This document shows, one piece after another, positions 38,401-48,939 of a stretch of DNA of 64,000 nt. The notes below the pieces were generated by a model, which searched no databases, was not told where the DNA came from, and saw nothing but the letters and a program-made list of their open reading frames with translations. The translations under genes and the position numbers were made by a program. Position 1 is the stretch's first letter. The number at the start of each line of letters is the position of its first letter. Source of the stretch: Eulemur rufifrons (lineage: Eukaryota > Chordata > Mammalia > Primates > Lemuridae); the NCBI RefSeq assembly GCF_041146395.1, contig NC_090990.1, positions 40,186,001-40,250,000 on the forward strand, given 5' to 3'.

Positions 38401-38859
38401 TATTATCAGGTCTTCCATTTGTGAAGTGGGAAGAATGCCTCGCCCCTTCTATCCCTCACCAAGGACGCACCACCCCAACTCCCACGGAAGACTGCCCCTC
38501 TCTAGAGTCGGGGGGCCGGGGGCAGACGCTCTGATTGTCACCCAGACTCTGCTCCTCGAGTCCTCTTTGACGAAGATGCTGCTAGCAAAATCACAGCAAA
38601 GAAAGTATGTGGCCGCAGTCGACTAGATTTAAGTTCATTTTCTGTAGCTTGGGGTCAAAATCGACTGAAGCACTCTGGTGATCAGGTTTTCTGCAATTCC
38701 CTATTCCACGCATTAGCTCGCTGACAGAAATTCACTGCGGTATTTAAAGTGGCAGCCATCACAACTAACTCAAATTGTATTGGCTTCCCCGATGCTGAAA
38801 TGCTCTGCTAAAACCATCAATTGGCCAACTCGGAGATAACGTGGTGGCTGAGATTCCCC

Positions 38860-39130
38860 GTCACGCTATAAAATCCCCTTCTGAAGCGGCTCCCCGCCGC
38901 GGAGATCCGCGGCGAGCCCTGCGCCCAGGGCCGCCCCCTGTAACACAAGCGGGCGCGGAGCGGGAGCTGGCCGCCGGGCAGCCGGCGCTGCCAAGAGGAA
39001 GGGCCTCCGGAGAGAGGATAACATTTTCTACTGGAGGCCTTCTAAAAGCCAGCGAGAAAAGACCGGCCCCGCGCACACGCCCGACACCAGGCCTGCCCAC
39101 TGGGCCGTCTGCCCCCTCAGCGCTGGCCGG
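38860..39130 (+). promoter_or_regulatory. Candidate internal promoter: TATA box plus CpG-dense block
   Basis: TATAAAAT at 38867-38874 is followed within about 15 bp by a CpG-dense block (about 18 CpG between 38885 and 39015) in otherwise CpG-poor intron. Orientation would be antisense to SSBP3. A 115-codon frame spans it but is Arg/Pro/Ala-rich and not claimed. Confidence 0.4.
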
Positions 39131-39284
39131 ATGGCCAAAGCCACAGGAAGCTCTCAGCCTCTCCCAAAGAAAGCTGCAAAATTCCTAAAGGGTGGCACAG
39201 ACACAGACGCAGGCGCCAGCCTCTTGGGTGGAGGTTTCTCAAGTCTGTGGCTGTCACGGGAATCAGGAGCCCAGGCGGCCTCAG

Positions 39285-39400
39285 ACTTGCCGTGTCACTG
39301 TCCTACGCCAGGCCTCAGTTTCCCCATTGGGAAATTGAGAGGCTCCTTCTTGATATACATTCTACGATTTGCTGGTCTGTTAAAATTGGAAACAGCTTCT
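39285..39400 (+). repeat. MIR-like SINE relic
   Basis: Ggcctcagtttccccattgg followed by gaaattgagaggc. Confidence 0.4.
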
Positions 39401-39439
39401 CAAAAGGGGACCGCAATTTACAAAGCATTTTCACGCGCT

Positions 39440-39610
39440 CTTACCTGACTTCTAGCCGGCCTTTGTTTCATGTCATTTCATCTCACGGGTGAAAGAACGA
39501 AGGCTCAGAGAGGCCAAACGACTCACCTGAGGTCATGTGAAAGAATCAGAACTTGTACCCTGGCCACCCAAGTCCAAACCCCGTGTACCGTACCTGACGC
39601 TGCATCGGGC
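39440..39610 (-). repeat. MIR SINE relic
   Basis: Antisense MIR: gaacgaaggctcagagaggc, ctcacctgaggtcatgtg. Confidence 0.55.
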
Positions 39611-41369
39611 CTCATCACGCAACGGCAGAGCCTGGCAGGCAGCGGGCACCCGGGAGTAACGGCCCACCGACCCACCGCTGCTCCGGTGCAGTCTGCAAAG
39701 CTATGCTCCGTCCACCCTAGGAGCTCGCAGAGCTGCAGCGGCATCCCGAGTGTCAGGGAGGTCAGCCCCCCCAGAGCATCCTCCCTCAAACAGCCTTTTG
39801 TGACCGGTAAGGAAGGATCAGAGGAAAACCTCAGACAGCGGCCGCGGGGAGCAGCCGTGCTTCTTCAGGTCAGAGGACTGGGAAACACAAGTGAAATGTC
39901 AGGCGCTTCACCCAAACACACAAAGGGCAGGGGACACAAAGCCTGCCCAAGGAGCTGTGCAAACAGCTGTCACCAGGAGGGGACAAGGAATTTGGGAGGC
40001 TGGGTCAACCTCGGTCAGACGGGATGCCCTGCGACCTATTCTCAGGATTCTCACTGTGGCCACAGTGAAACGACACCCTCCACAGGGGGCGGGGGACCCC
40101 ACCTCAATCGCAGACAGGCAGGAGGGGCTACCCTGCGGCCGGGCAGCAGGGACAAGCTGCAGACTTCCCGGGCTTTGCCTAGAAAGCCATGTGGACCCGG
40201 CTATTGAGAAGCAAGTGTCCCTGCCCACACAGGCCCTCTCCAGAGTGGCCCAAGCCGTGGTCCCACCCCTTCGAGTGGGAGCTACTGCTGACTCAGCATT
40301 CAACAAGCATCTGTTGAGCGCCTTCTGTGTTCAGTGCACTAAGAATAAGGCAGCAAACTACAAAGACAAAGGTACCCAGTGCCTACCAGGCCCACCCTGG
40401 ACACACCCAACAACTCTCTGCACACATAAATCACTCAAAACACACTTCCAGAAGCAATACTTATGTCTTCTCTGTGCAGTACGGTTGTTTCTTTCTCTGT
40501 AATTGCCAGTCATGACCCACTAAGTTGGTTTCACAATGTACTAATGGGTCACAACTCACAGTTTACAAAATGACGCTTCACCATGTGCCACTTGTCCATC
40601 TTCATTAAGACATGTGTTTAACACACTTGATGGCTGGGCAGGGATTAAAGCCTTCACTCTCAAGGTTCAGTCTTGCTTACCGACCTCAGAATGTATTCTC
40701 AAGACTCTGAAACAGCCCCAGGAATGGCAGACAGGGATGAAGATAAAGTTCCCACCGTCAGCTTTCATTCCAGAAGGAGGAATGGAAAAGCCACAACCTT
40801 AACTCAAATAACTCTCCATCCGGGCAGCCAATAACAAACGAGTAAGAGAGAGTTCCTGGGGCAGAAAGGAAGAAAAGAGGGGTGTCTTTTCACGGGAGCG
40901 GTTCTAGCAGGCCTGGCCGAGGCAGCCACATTCCAGGCTGGCACCTGCTCTACAGGATCAGCTGGCAGGGAGCGAAAGACCTCTCAGGTATGGCACCAAG
41001 CGGGGATCACAGAGAAGAGGTCAAGGCTTCAGGGAAAGAGTCCGTCCTGGATTCCTAGAACACAGGAAGTGGCTGGAAGAAGGGAAAGCAAACAACCTCG
41101 GGCCAGGTGCCACCAGCAGCGTCCACGCATCAACTCATTTCATCTTCATGAGCAGTACTGGGGCAGATCTGGAGGCTGTATGTGCGACACCCCCCCAATC
41201 ACTCAGGGGTGCCTGAAACCCAGGGATCCAGGTGAGCAAGCATACGCTCCACAGGCACACGCCTCATGCCAAGATCACTCTGCCGCCACCCAGCTGTCAA
41301 TCACGGTGAACACTGGTCATCAGAAAGCCAAGACTCTAACTAGATCAGAGGCAATAGGAGAAAAATGAT
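39611..41369. other. Intronic sequence
   Basis: No gene recognised. A stretch at 40510-40600 (gtcatgacccactaagttgg ... aatgggtcacaac) recalls a hAT-type DNA transposon terminus but is too short to assign. Confidence 0.5.
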
Positions 41370-41575
41370 AGAACACATTTATGTAGCGCTTACACTGTGC
41401 CAGGCGCCATTACGTAGTGTGTGTGTGTGTGTGTGTGTGTGTGTAAGCTCATTTAATCCTGAAGACAGCCTTACAAGGTAGGTAGACTTTATTACCCCAT
41501 TTTCCACCTGAGGAAACTGAGGCACAGAGGTTACATGAGGTGCCCAAGTTCACGCAGCTGTTAAGTGCACAAGAC
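41370..41575 (-). repeat. MIR SINE relic split by a microsatellite
   Basis: Antisense MIR: ttacactgtgccaggcgcca, (GT)n, then gctcatttaatcctgaagac and acctgaggaaactgaggcac. Confidence 0.75.
41417..41444 (+). repeat. (GT)14 microsatellite
   Basis: Uninterrupted gt dinucleotides inside the MIR. Confidence 0.96.
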
Positions 41576-42644
41576 AAAGGAAAAAGTCCTGGACCTTGGT
41601 TGCGTGTGAGTCCTAGTGGTGAACTCAGGCAGGGAGTCTTTCCTCTCAGGGCCTCAGTTGCTCTAATTGTCAGGCACCCGATTTCCATCATCTGCAATCC
41701 TGCTATTTACATCCACATTAAATATATTTCCTGCTACCACATGGGGTGGGACTGCTCATCTGCCCCCCCATCTCCGTCCTGACTCTGCATCCTGGTCTCT
41801 CAGAAGCACAAGGTCAGTCCACACGATTCTTTTTAAGCACCAGCATGTCCTGGATTGCATCTGTCACTGCAACTAGACAGCGAGCAGAGCAGGCGCTTGG
41901 GAACCTCAAAACTCAGCACTGTCTTGTGCTCCTGGTCTGGAGGCCGACTGATCACCCCTGAAGTCCAAAAAGAAAGACGCCAACGTGCACAGAACTAGCT
42001 TCCCATGGGCCTGCAAAGGTGACACTCCCCCCTTCCCAAGCTCAGCTGCTCTTTACGGCTCCTTTTTGGGACTCCTTCACATAATCAAATCAATCGGATA
42101 AGGTCTAAGTACCTGCCAGGGCAGGATATATCCCACAGGGGATGACGCAAGACCCCTTGTTCAGGGACTTCCAATCCTGTTCATCCTTATGAACATTACA
42201 CAGTGTCTCACAGCACAACTGACTTCCCCTAGACAGCATCCCCTGCCTTTCTCACGGCCACCCCCATGGTGCGCTGCGCAAGGACGACCTTGTGCCTATT
42301 TTACAGTAAAGAGAGGCACCTTGAGAAAGGAAGGCCCTACAGCTACCAAGGGGTGTGACGCTGAAATTGAAATCTTAGATACCTGCTGATGCCAAGTGGC
42401 AAACCCTCTGGGCCTTACCATTTAGCTATGCCGTGGCCACACGCAGGAATGGGACAGGACTACTCTGCCCAAGACAGATAAGGGGCACAGACTCCTCAGG
42501 GGAGCATTTCTCGGTGCCAGCCTATGGGAGGACTGCCAGCTCTGCCCCTTGCGTGGGTGCAGGGGTGAGACAAGAGAGCTGCGATGGGATGGGTGGGGCG
42601 GGAGGGGTCCTGGAACCAACTCCCATGGATACTGAGGGATGACT

Positions 42645-42775
42645 GTCTTATATTACTTAACCCTCACAACCACCATGCAAAGAAATCACCATTCCCCCCA
42701 TTCTACAGATGGGGAAACTGAGGATCCCAAAGTCCACCCAGCCATGAAATGTCAGAATGAGGACTAGAATTCAAA
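42645..42775 (-). repeat. MIR SINE relic
   Basis: Antisense MIR: ttaaccctcacaaccaccat, ctacagatggggaaactgag. Confidence 0.65.
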
Positions 42776-42879
42776 TGGGAGTCCAAGCCAGTCAGCCCAA
42801 ACCCTTGAAAACCCAGAAGATTCAAAGCCCAGGAAAAGAAATGCGTAATAGAGACAGAAATATTCCTAAAACTCATCTC

Positions 42880-43620
42880 GCCAAGGCTACAAAAAACCCA
42901 TTACCCTGGCAAATCAAAAACAATCATGATTGTCTATTTGCTATAAGCTCCCAGCAAGATGTATTAAAGAAGTTTATGTGAATCGTCTAATGCACTTGTG
43001 CCGTGGTCAGAATTATTACCGAGCTAAAAAAGATTAATTTTTCTAAATACTGTAAACTCTCAGACACTATTGTGAAGGCTACAACTAGTGTAACATTTCT
43101 TGTTATCTTGGCTGTCAGGCCCTTGAGCACACACACCTCCCCACCACTTCTCCCTGTAAGACTCGAACACACACACTCACACACAGAGGCAGGGAAGCCG
43201 AGGAAAGGAGGCCAGACACCCTTGGCCTGGGGTCCCCCCAGAGATCCTGCCTTCTTTGCAAAACTGAGACGACCTAAGCGACGCTGCAGGGAGAGCTGGG
43301 TGTCTCCCAGCTCCCTCCGAGTGCCGGCTGGCACAGAGCTAACTCTCAGTCCAAGTTTGCAAATGCTTAGCTAACAAAGATGGCATTATGCAAAACGCTG
43401 GTGCACACTGCTGGTCTGGGAGTTCAAATGAAGTGACCACTGCCAAAAACTTTGTTTGGGTCCTCACCACTACCCCTGCCCCCCCCCACCTCCCGCCTTG
43501 AAATAAAGGGCAAGGATTTGCAATTTAGGGTCTTGCCGCCACTTGAAACCCATTAAGGTGGCTGCACTGCTCGAGTTCTGGCAAAATGCAATTCCAGTTT
43601 CTCATTTAATGTTTAATTAG
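42880..43620. other. Repeat-free, AT-richer block, possible conserved element
   Basis: Unique DNA with low repeat content and several homeodomain-like cores (aatcatgattgt near 42932, attaattttt near 43035, ttaattagct near 43614). See findings. Confidence 0.35.
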
Positions 43621-44614
43621 CTACCGATGGAGGAGTCTGGCAGCCTCTGGGGTTAAGAGGAATTGCAGAAAAAAGGGTGGGAGCCCAAAGAGGGCACTCA
43701 ACACCAAGTCTAAGCTCCGAGGGGAGTGGAGGAGGAAAAAAAAACTGTGTGTATGCTTTGTTTTTTTAATCTGCCATACAAGGGTGCCAAGGGTCAGTGC
43801 CAAAGGCAACGCCGTGAACTTGCCAGGACCTCTGGGCAGATAGCTAGGCTGGCTTATCGCGGGGGAGAGCACACCCCCAGCTCCCTGGAGCCCAGCTGCA
43901 GGCCTCCTCTCCTACTCTTGCCTGCACTGCCACCCTCTCACCCCCTCCCCCACAGGGTTCTGGCAAGCGTGGACACTGCCTGCCTGGCAGGAACCTCAGC
44001 TCAGCACATCCAAGGAGAGCCCTCTCAAATATCACTTTGCTATTTCAAACCCACCAAGGACGCTGGACCCCTGCCACACAGCCTCAAATACCTCAGCTCA
44101 CGCCCACGCCCACAACTCTGGGGGCACTTTTCTACTTTAACCAACCCTCCCCAAAACAAAGTCTCACAGCAGGGGGTGCAGGGTGGGACCAGCAGCATCC
44201 TGCTCTTATGGGGCACAGGGCTAAGGAACCCAGCACAGCTGAGCTGGGAATACACAATGGCCAAGCTGAAAGGGACCTCAGGCCATCAAAGCAGGGAAAC
44301 TGAGGCAAGCAGGGAAGACTCGCCAAGGTCACAGGACTCCATGTCCATTTCACTCCTAAAGTTCTTTACTGGAGCTCACAGAGAGGCTTGGGGTTTGCAG
44401 CAGCAGCCCATGAACCTCCTGAAATCATGCACAAAGTCTCCTTTATGAGGACACGTGCATTTTCTGGAAATAAAGCCCATAGCTTTTATCACATTTTTCC
44501 TGCCAAAAGTTAAGAGCCGCTGCACCATAACAAACTCCCTTCCCGGTGTTCAGGTCTCACCTCTGCCAGTGACTCTGCGATTCACCTCTCAGGGGCTTCA
44601 GTTCAACTCTGTTA
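43621..44614. other. Unique intronic sequence
   Basis: Long plus frame 43726-44448 (240 codons) without domain; not called. Confidence 0.5.
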
Positions 44615-44715
44615 AGTTCATTTCTTTAGTGAACATGTGTTGGGCACCAACCAGGTGCCAGGTACACTTTAGGTCAAATGCCAATTACTTCTCCCTGTTT
44701 TACAGGAATTCTCTA
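44615..44715 (-). repeat. MIR/L2-like relic
   Basis: Gggcaccaaccaggtgccag and ctccctgttttacagg. Confidence 0.35.
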
Positions 44716-44769
44716 CCAAATGAATGTCATCAAAAGCTGAGGGGCTTGGGGTTCAAAGAACCAGTCTGT

Positions 44770-44960
44770 GAACTGGAAAGATGGGGAATTTCAGTCCCAG
44801 CTCTGCCACCATCTGGCTACGTGCCCTGGGACCAGTCACCTAAACTCCAGGCCTCAGTTTCCTTATCTGTAAAATGGGGATGAGATTTTATAACAAAACC
44901 CAACCAACAAGGCAGCTGTGAGGTCCAACCACAATCCAGGCGAAAATGTGTGACAAAGAG
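44770..44960 (+). repeat. MIR SINE relic
   Basis: Cagtcccagctctgccacca, ggcctcagtttccttatctg, taaaatggggatgag. Confidence 0.8.
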
Positions 44961-46084
44961 TAAAGCCGACACGAGCAGTGCAAGGACCCATCACCATTCT
45001 CTAGCGTCTTCGGCTCAAAGGCCACTTCAGGGCTGTTCCTACTCCACTCATTTCTGGCCACCAAAAGGAAAACACAAAATTAGCTACTACAAGGAGGAAA
45101 AGGATTGCTGATAGTTTGAAGGCACCAGAGACACTTCCGCTAACCCCGCAGATCCACCGTGGAGCAGATGGAAGTGGAGAAGGCGGTCAGGACACCACCT
45201 GGACACAGTAAGAGACACCCAGGCAGTCAGGAGTGTCTGCCCTACAAAGGACAGGACCCAGACAACCTAAGAGAACCCAAAGGGAATGCCCCCAGGGGAC
45301 CCCACAGGACTCTGTCAATACTGAGAAGCACTGCTCTGGCCTGAGGGCAACAGCGAGAAACATCCCAAAAAGGACCCTCCTCCCATGGCCCAGGCCCTCT
45401 TCTGATTAAGGCCGACCAACTTCACAGAAAAGCCCCCCCAGATTCTGAATCTCCTTGAGCTCCATGTGCTATGTATGTGGTCAACATCAGGCTCTCGGGC
45501 TTAGAAACAATAAGCCAAGAAAACTTGAGTGGCCAGATATGAGGGGAAAACAGACTGGGACTCAAATAAAAAGGCGCCAATTCAAAGCGAGTCTAAACCC
45601 CCTCCCCACCGAGGCCCTACAGCCTGGCCTTGACCTGGAACTGAACCCTGGTCCAGCCCTCAGGAAGAGGACAGGACTTGCCAGGATCACAATATCATTT
45701 CCCGAAAAGAGCTGGGACCTCAAATGGAAGACCCCGGTCCTTTCCAGCCCCACAGGAATCAGGACTCTCTCCTCGTGTCCGGCCCCCATAAACACTCCAC
45801 ACCCAAGACTGAGTCTGCTATCTGGGCTGTACAAACTCCCCATACCATGAGGATCTCTCAGTCTCCTTGATAGAAAACAGAAGGTCAGTTAACAGACACT
45901 CTTGTTTACACTCCACTTGATTTTCTAGGAAGGATTTAAGGCAACTAGTTAACTGACATTAAAATCACCTTGTTCAAGATCACCCACAAAAATTAAGTCA
46001 CCAAAAGAACACCTTCCAATTTTCCACTGGCTGTTCCAGCCCAGGATACTCACTGACCTCAAATTACCCATGCATTCTTACCTT
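44961..46084. other. Unique intronic sequence
   Basis: Nothing recognised. Confidence 0.5.
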
Positions 46085-46200
46085 TACCTTAACTCCTTTA
46101 TCCAATCAGCATGTGTGCCTACTACGTGCCAGGTATTGTTGGAGCTGCAGAGATGAATAGTTCATGGTCTCTACCATGGAAAAAATTAAGAAGCTGCAGC
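46085..46200 (+). repeat. L2-like LINE relic
   Basis: Gtgcctactacgtgccaggt then agagatgaatagttcatggtct. Confidence 0.55.
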
Positions 46201-46279
46201 CAAAAAGACAAACCTAAATGAGAAGTTAGCTGGAACAGCACAAACACTGTGAGGCCAAGCCAGGCGGTGTCAGGAACAC

Positions 46280-46480
46280 CCGTTCTGGAGGCAGTCACGA
46301 ACTGTGTGTACACTCTGACTCTACTACTTACCAGCTGGGAATTAACCTCTCTGTGCCTCAGTTTATCTGTAAAATGGAGTTAATGGCATACCTTCTCTTA
46401 CTGGGCCACTGGCAGGATGAAATGAGGGACTGAACCTTCAGCACTTAGCACAGTGGCCCAGCACATGGAAAGCTGCCAAA
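46280..46480 (+). repeat. MIR SINE relic
   Basis: Attaacctctctgtgcctca, gtttatctgtaaaatggagt, gcacttagcacagtggcc. Confidence 0.75.
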
Positions 46481-46499
46481 AGGGGCTTTGCATAGGTGG

Positions 46500-46690
46500 G
46501 CTTTATAGACATTGAGATGAGGAGGTGATCAAAGTGTGCAAAAAACTATCATAAAAGTTCTCCAAGAAGAAGACTCTAAAAGGCAGACAGGATTTGAATG
46601 GACAGGAAAAGAACGCATTCCAGGCAAAAGGAAGAAAATCCAGTAAGAAGCTATTATAATAATTCTAGCAAGAAGGATGAGGGCTAACGA
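46500..46690 (+). repeat. L2-like LINE relic
   Basis: Continues L2 order: gaacgcattccaggcaaaag then agaaggatgagg. Confidence 0.4.
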
Positions 46691-48854
46691 GATGGCAGCC
46701 ATGGGAATGGAGAAACAAGATGAAGATCTGAGAAAGACAAATAAAAAAGAGGGTTCTTTTTCTTAATTTTCTTATGTATTTCTTAATTTTCCAGTTGCTT
46801 CTCTGCTGCCACCCCTCCAATTCAATGCCATCCCATAACCCCTTCGTAATCCTCACTCATCCATCACTCTATCCCCTCCTCCCACATGACCTGACTCGCA
46901 TGCAGGCCACAGGACACCAAGCAGAGCCCAATCCAGGAAAAAAGGTTTTGATTGCCAAACCCATGAATCGTGGGCTTCAATGAGTGTGGCATCATGTCTT
47001 CATAGCATCTTCTAAATGTCAGTGCCACTCTCAGCAATCCCTACAGAATTCTACTGCCACTCCTTAGCGAATTACTGAAAGCAAACCCGTGTTCAAGCTT
47101 ACACTGCCGCCATATCGTTTCAAGATGGCAGAACACACCACAAGCTGCCAGAGAGAGTCTCACATTTACCGGTGCACCAAGCTTGGTTAAAACTCAACTT
47201 CTCTGAAAGGTACCAGCAAAAGATAGCATAGATACCCTATATTAAGAGATTGGCTTGAAATAGGCATACCCACCCATCCCTCCACTCTAAAATAAAGCCA
47301 CTTGCATAGTAGTCAAAGACTAGCAACAAAGCGTTGGCCATCCATAGATTTCAAAATTCTTTTTAAACCACAAGGTTTTTACTAGGTAGAAAGGTCAAAT
47401 TCACCAACTATTTTTAAATGGCTGCTGTACCTCTTCACCTCCCCCAACCTCCAGTTCAGGAAACCCTATCATCGTTGCCATGGGATTTTCCCAGAAGAAC
47501 CACATCACAAGTGAACCAGTCACCTCTCCCTCTTGCTACTAAAGTTTGTGAGGCCAGAAGTACCATTCATTCACCAGCTTCTCTTTTTCAATCCTGAAGA
47601 GTGCCAAAGAAATGGTCAATTTCCTCAGTATTCCACTCCAAGGGCATTAACTTTGCAGTCACAACAAAATTGCATCACAAAACCAGTGTGGGCCTCCAGC
47701 TGAGTCTCTAACTCCTCCTATGACAAGAGAAACTTTCACCACGAAGACATTCATGGTAATAGGATCTGACCACTTGTGAAACTCAACCAGAAGAGTTCTG
47801 GTCTCCTAGGCCAGTTTCAACCTCTGCATGCAGGGAACTCGGGTGGCCTGGCAAGTGGGTGGGACCTGATGATGGCCAAGAAACCAACTCCCATGGACTC
47901 CCAGGACCATTCCTACCCACTTCATGCAGAAGAGCAAGACCAAACAGATCACACCTACTATGTGCACATGCACACATATACTTAACCATCTACAGGGCCA
48001 ACAGGAAGCAAGAACTAGAAGGAGAATACAGAAGACTTTCAGACACTTCCCCTTCCATCTCCCCCAGACAGATCCTAAACTGTTTTGTCAGATCATAAAG
48101 TCTGCCTCCAACCCAGGTTTGGAGCCACTTTTTTTTTTTTTAAGGGGACTGCCATGGGAGATGGACACATGGCAGACATCTCTCTTGTCATAACTTCACA
48201 AATCTTAAGGAACTCATCCAAGTAGAAATTGAATGATAGGGTAGAAGGCAGTAGAACCTGATGACATTAACTATCTTCATAAGAATATTTTGGGCACAGT
48301 ATTATGGACTAGCTGAGGATCTCAGAGTACACAATGTCATAGTATATACAACTTAAGCCCCTCGACAAACACACACACACCATAAATTGAAAGATGGATC
48401 TCTGGAAAGTACAGCAAGAGTCCATTCCACCAAATTCTCACTCAATTACCCCTTCTACACCAAAACACAAGTTTCATATTGGCTTTTTTTGGTCACTGTC
48501 AATTTTTTCTTAAACCAACACCAAAGAGGCTCAGTCCCCTCCAAACTAACTGTCCACTCTAAACATAAACCTCACAGGGTGCTGAGCCCTGCACAACACC
48601 ATTTAATTCTCCAGATAGGTATCTGCACTCTTTCGCATAATTGCAACATTAAGAAACACCATTGGCCAAGTTAGAACACTGCTGGAGGATGGTATGGTGG
48701 GGAGGGCGGCAGGGAGGTGGGAAGGGGAACAGAAAGAAAGGCAAGGAGAAAATAAAGACCACTGCCAACTGGCTGTGTATTTGCTTCTGCTACTAAAGAA
48801 GTTAGAGCCATCCAACCCTGTAATTATTGCTAGGATTAAAAATTTGTTACTCAC
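46691..48854. other. Unique intronic sequence next to exon 4
   Basis: More AT-rich, with a half X-box GTTGCCATGGGA at 47474-47485 and a T11 run at 48130. No gene recognised. Confidence 0.5.
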
Positions 48855-48939
48855 GTAATCATGAAAGGCTTTTGCTTCACTTGAATGTTCACAAGTGTCT
48901 CTCCTTTCAGGAGCTGCACAGTAAAGGTCCCAAAATACG
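48855..48939 (-). CDS. SSBP3: SSBP3 coding exon 4 (residues 64-92, end of LUFS domain)
   Basis: The minus strand shows the acceptor tttcaacttgcag, then C (completing Cys64), then 28 codons including [16 protein letters not shown] and ending EAKAFHDY, then the donor gtgagt. The 85 nt end in phase 0. The encoded stretch closes the LUFS domain and is followed in the family by a long Pro/Gly/Met-rich transactivation region. That region starts in exon 5, which I did not find at lower coordinates. The Asp in ERRDTC is the SSBP3-like state as I remember it; paralogs often have Glu. Because the exon lies inside a longer open frame (48603-49040) it could be mistaken for a single-exon gene, but the splice sites and exon phases argue otherwise. 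Confidence 0.96.

Noticed and set aside
39470..40207. 245-codon plus-strand frame
   Set aside because: Begins in a MIR relic and has no recognisable domain; likely chance in GC-rich DNA.
40510..40600. Possible hAT terminus (gtcatgacccacta)
   Set aside because: Too short and diverged to assign.
43726..44448. 240-codon plus-strand frame
   Set aside because: Low-complexity Pro/Ser/Leu content, no conserved features.
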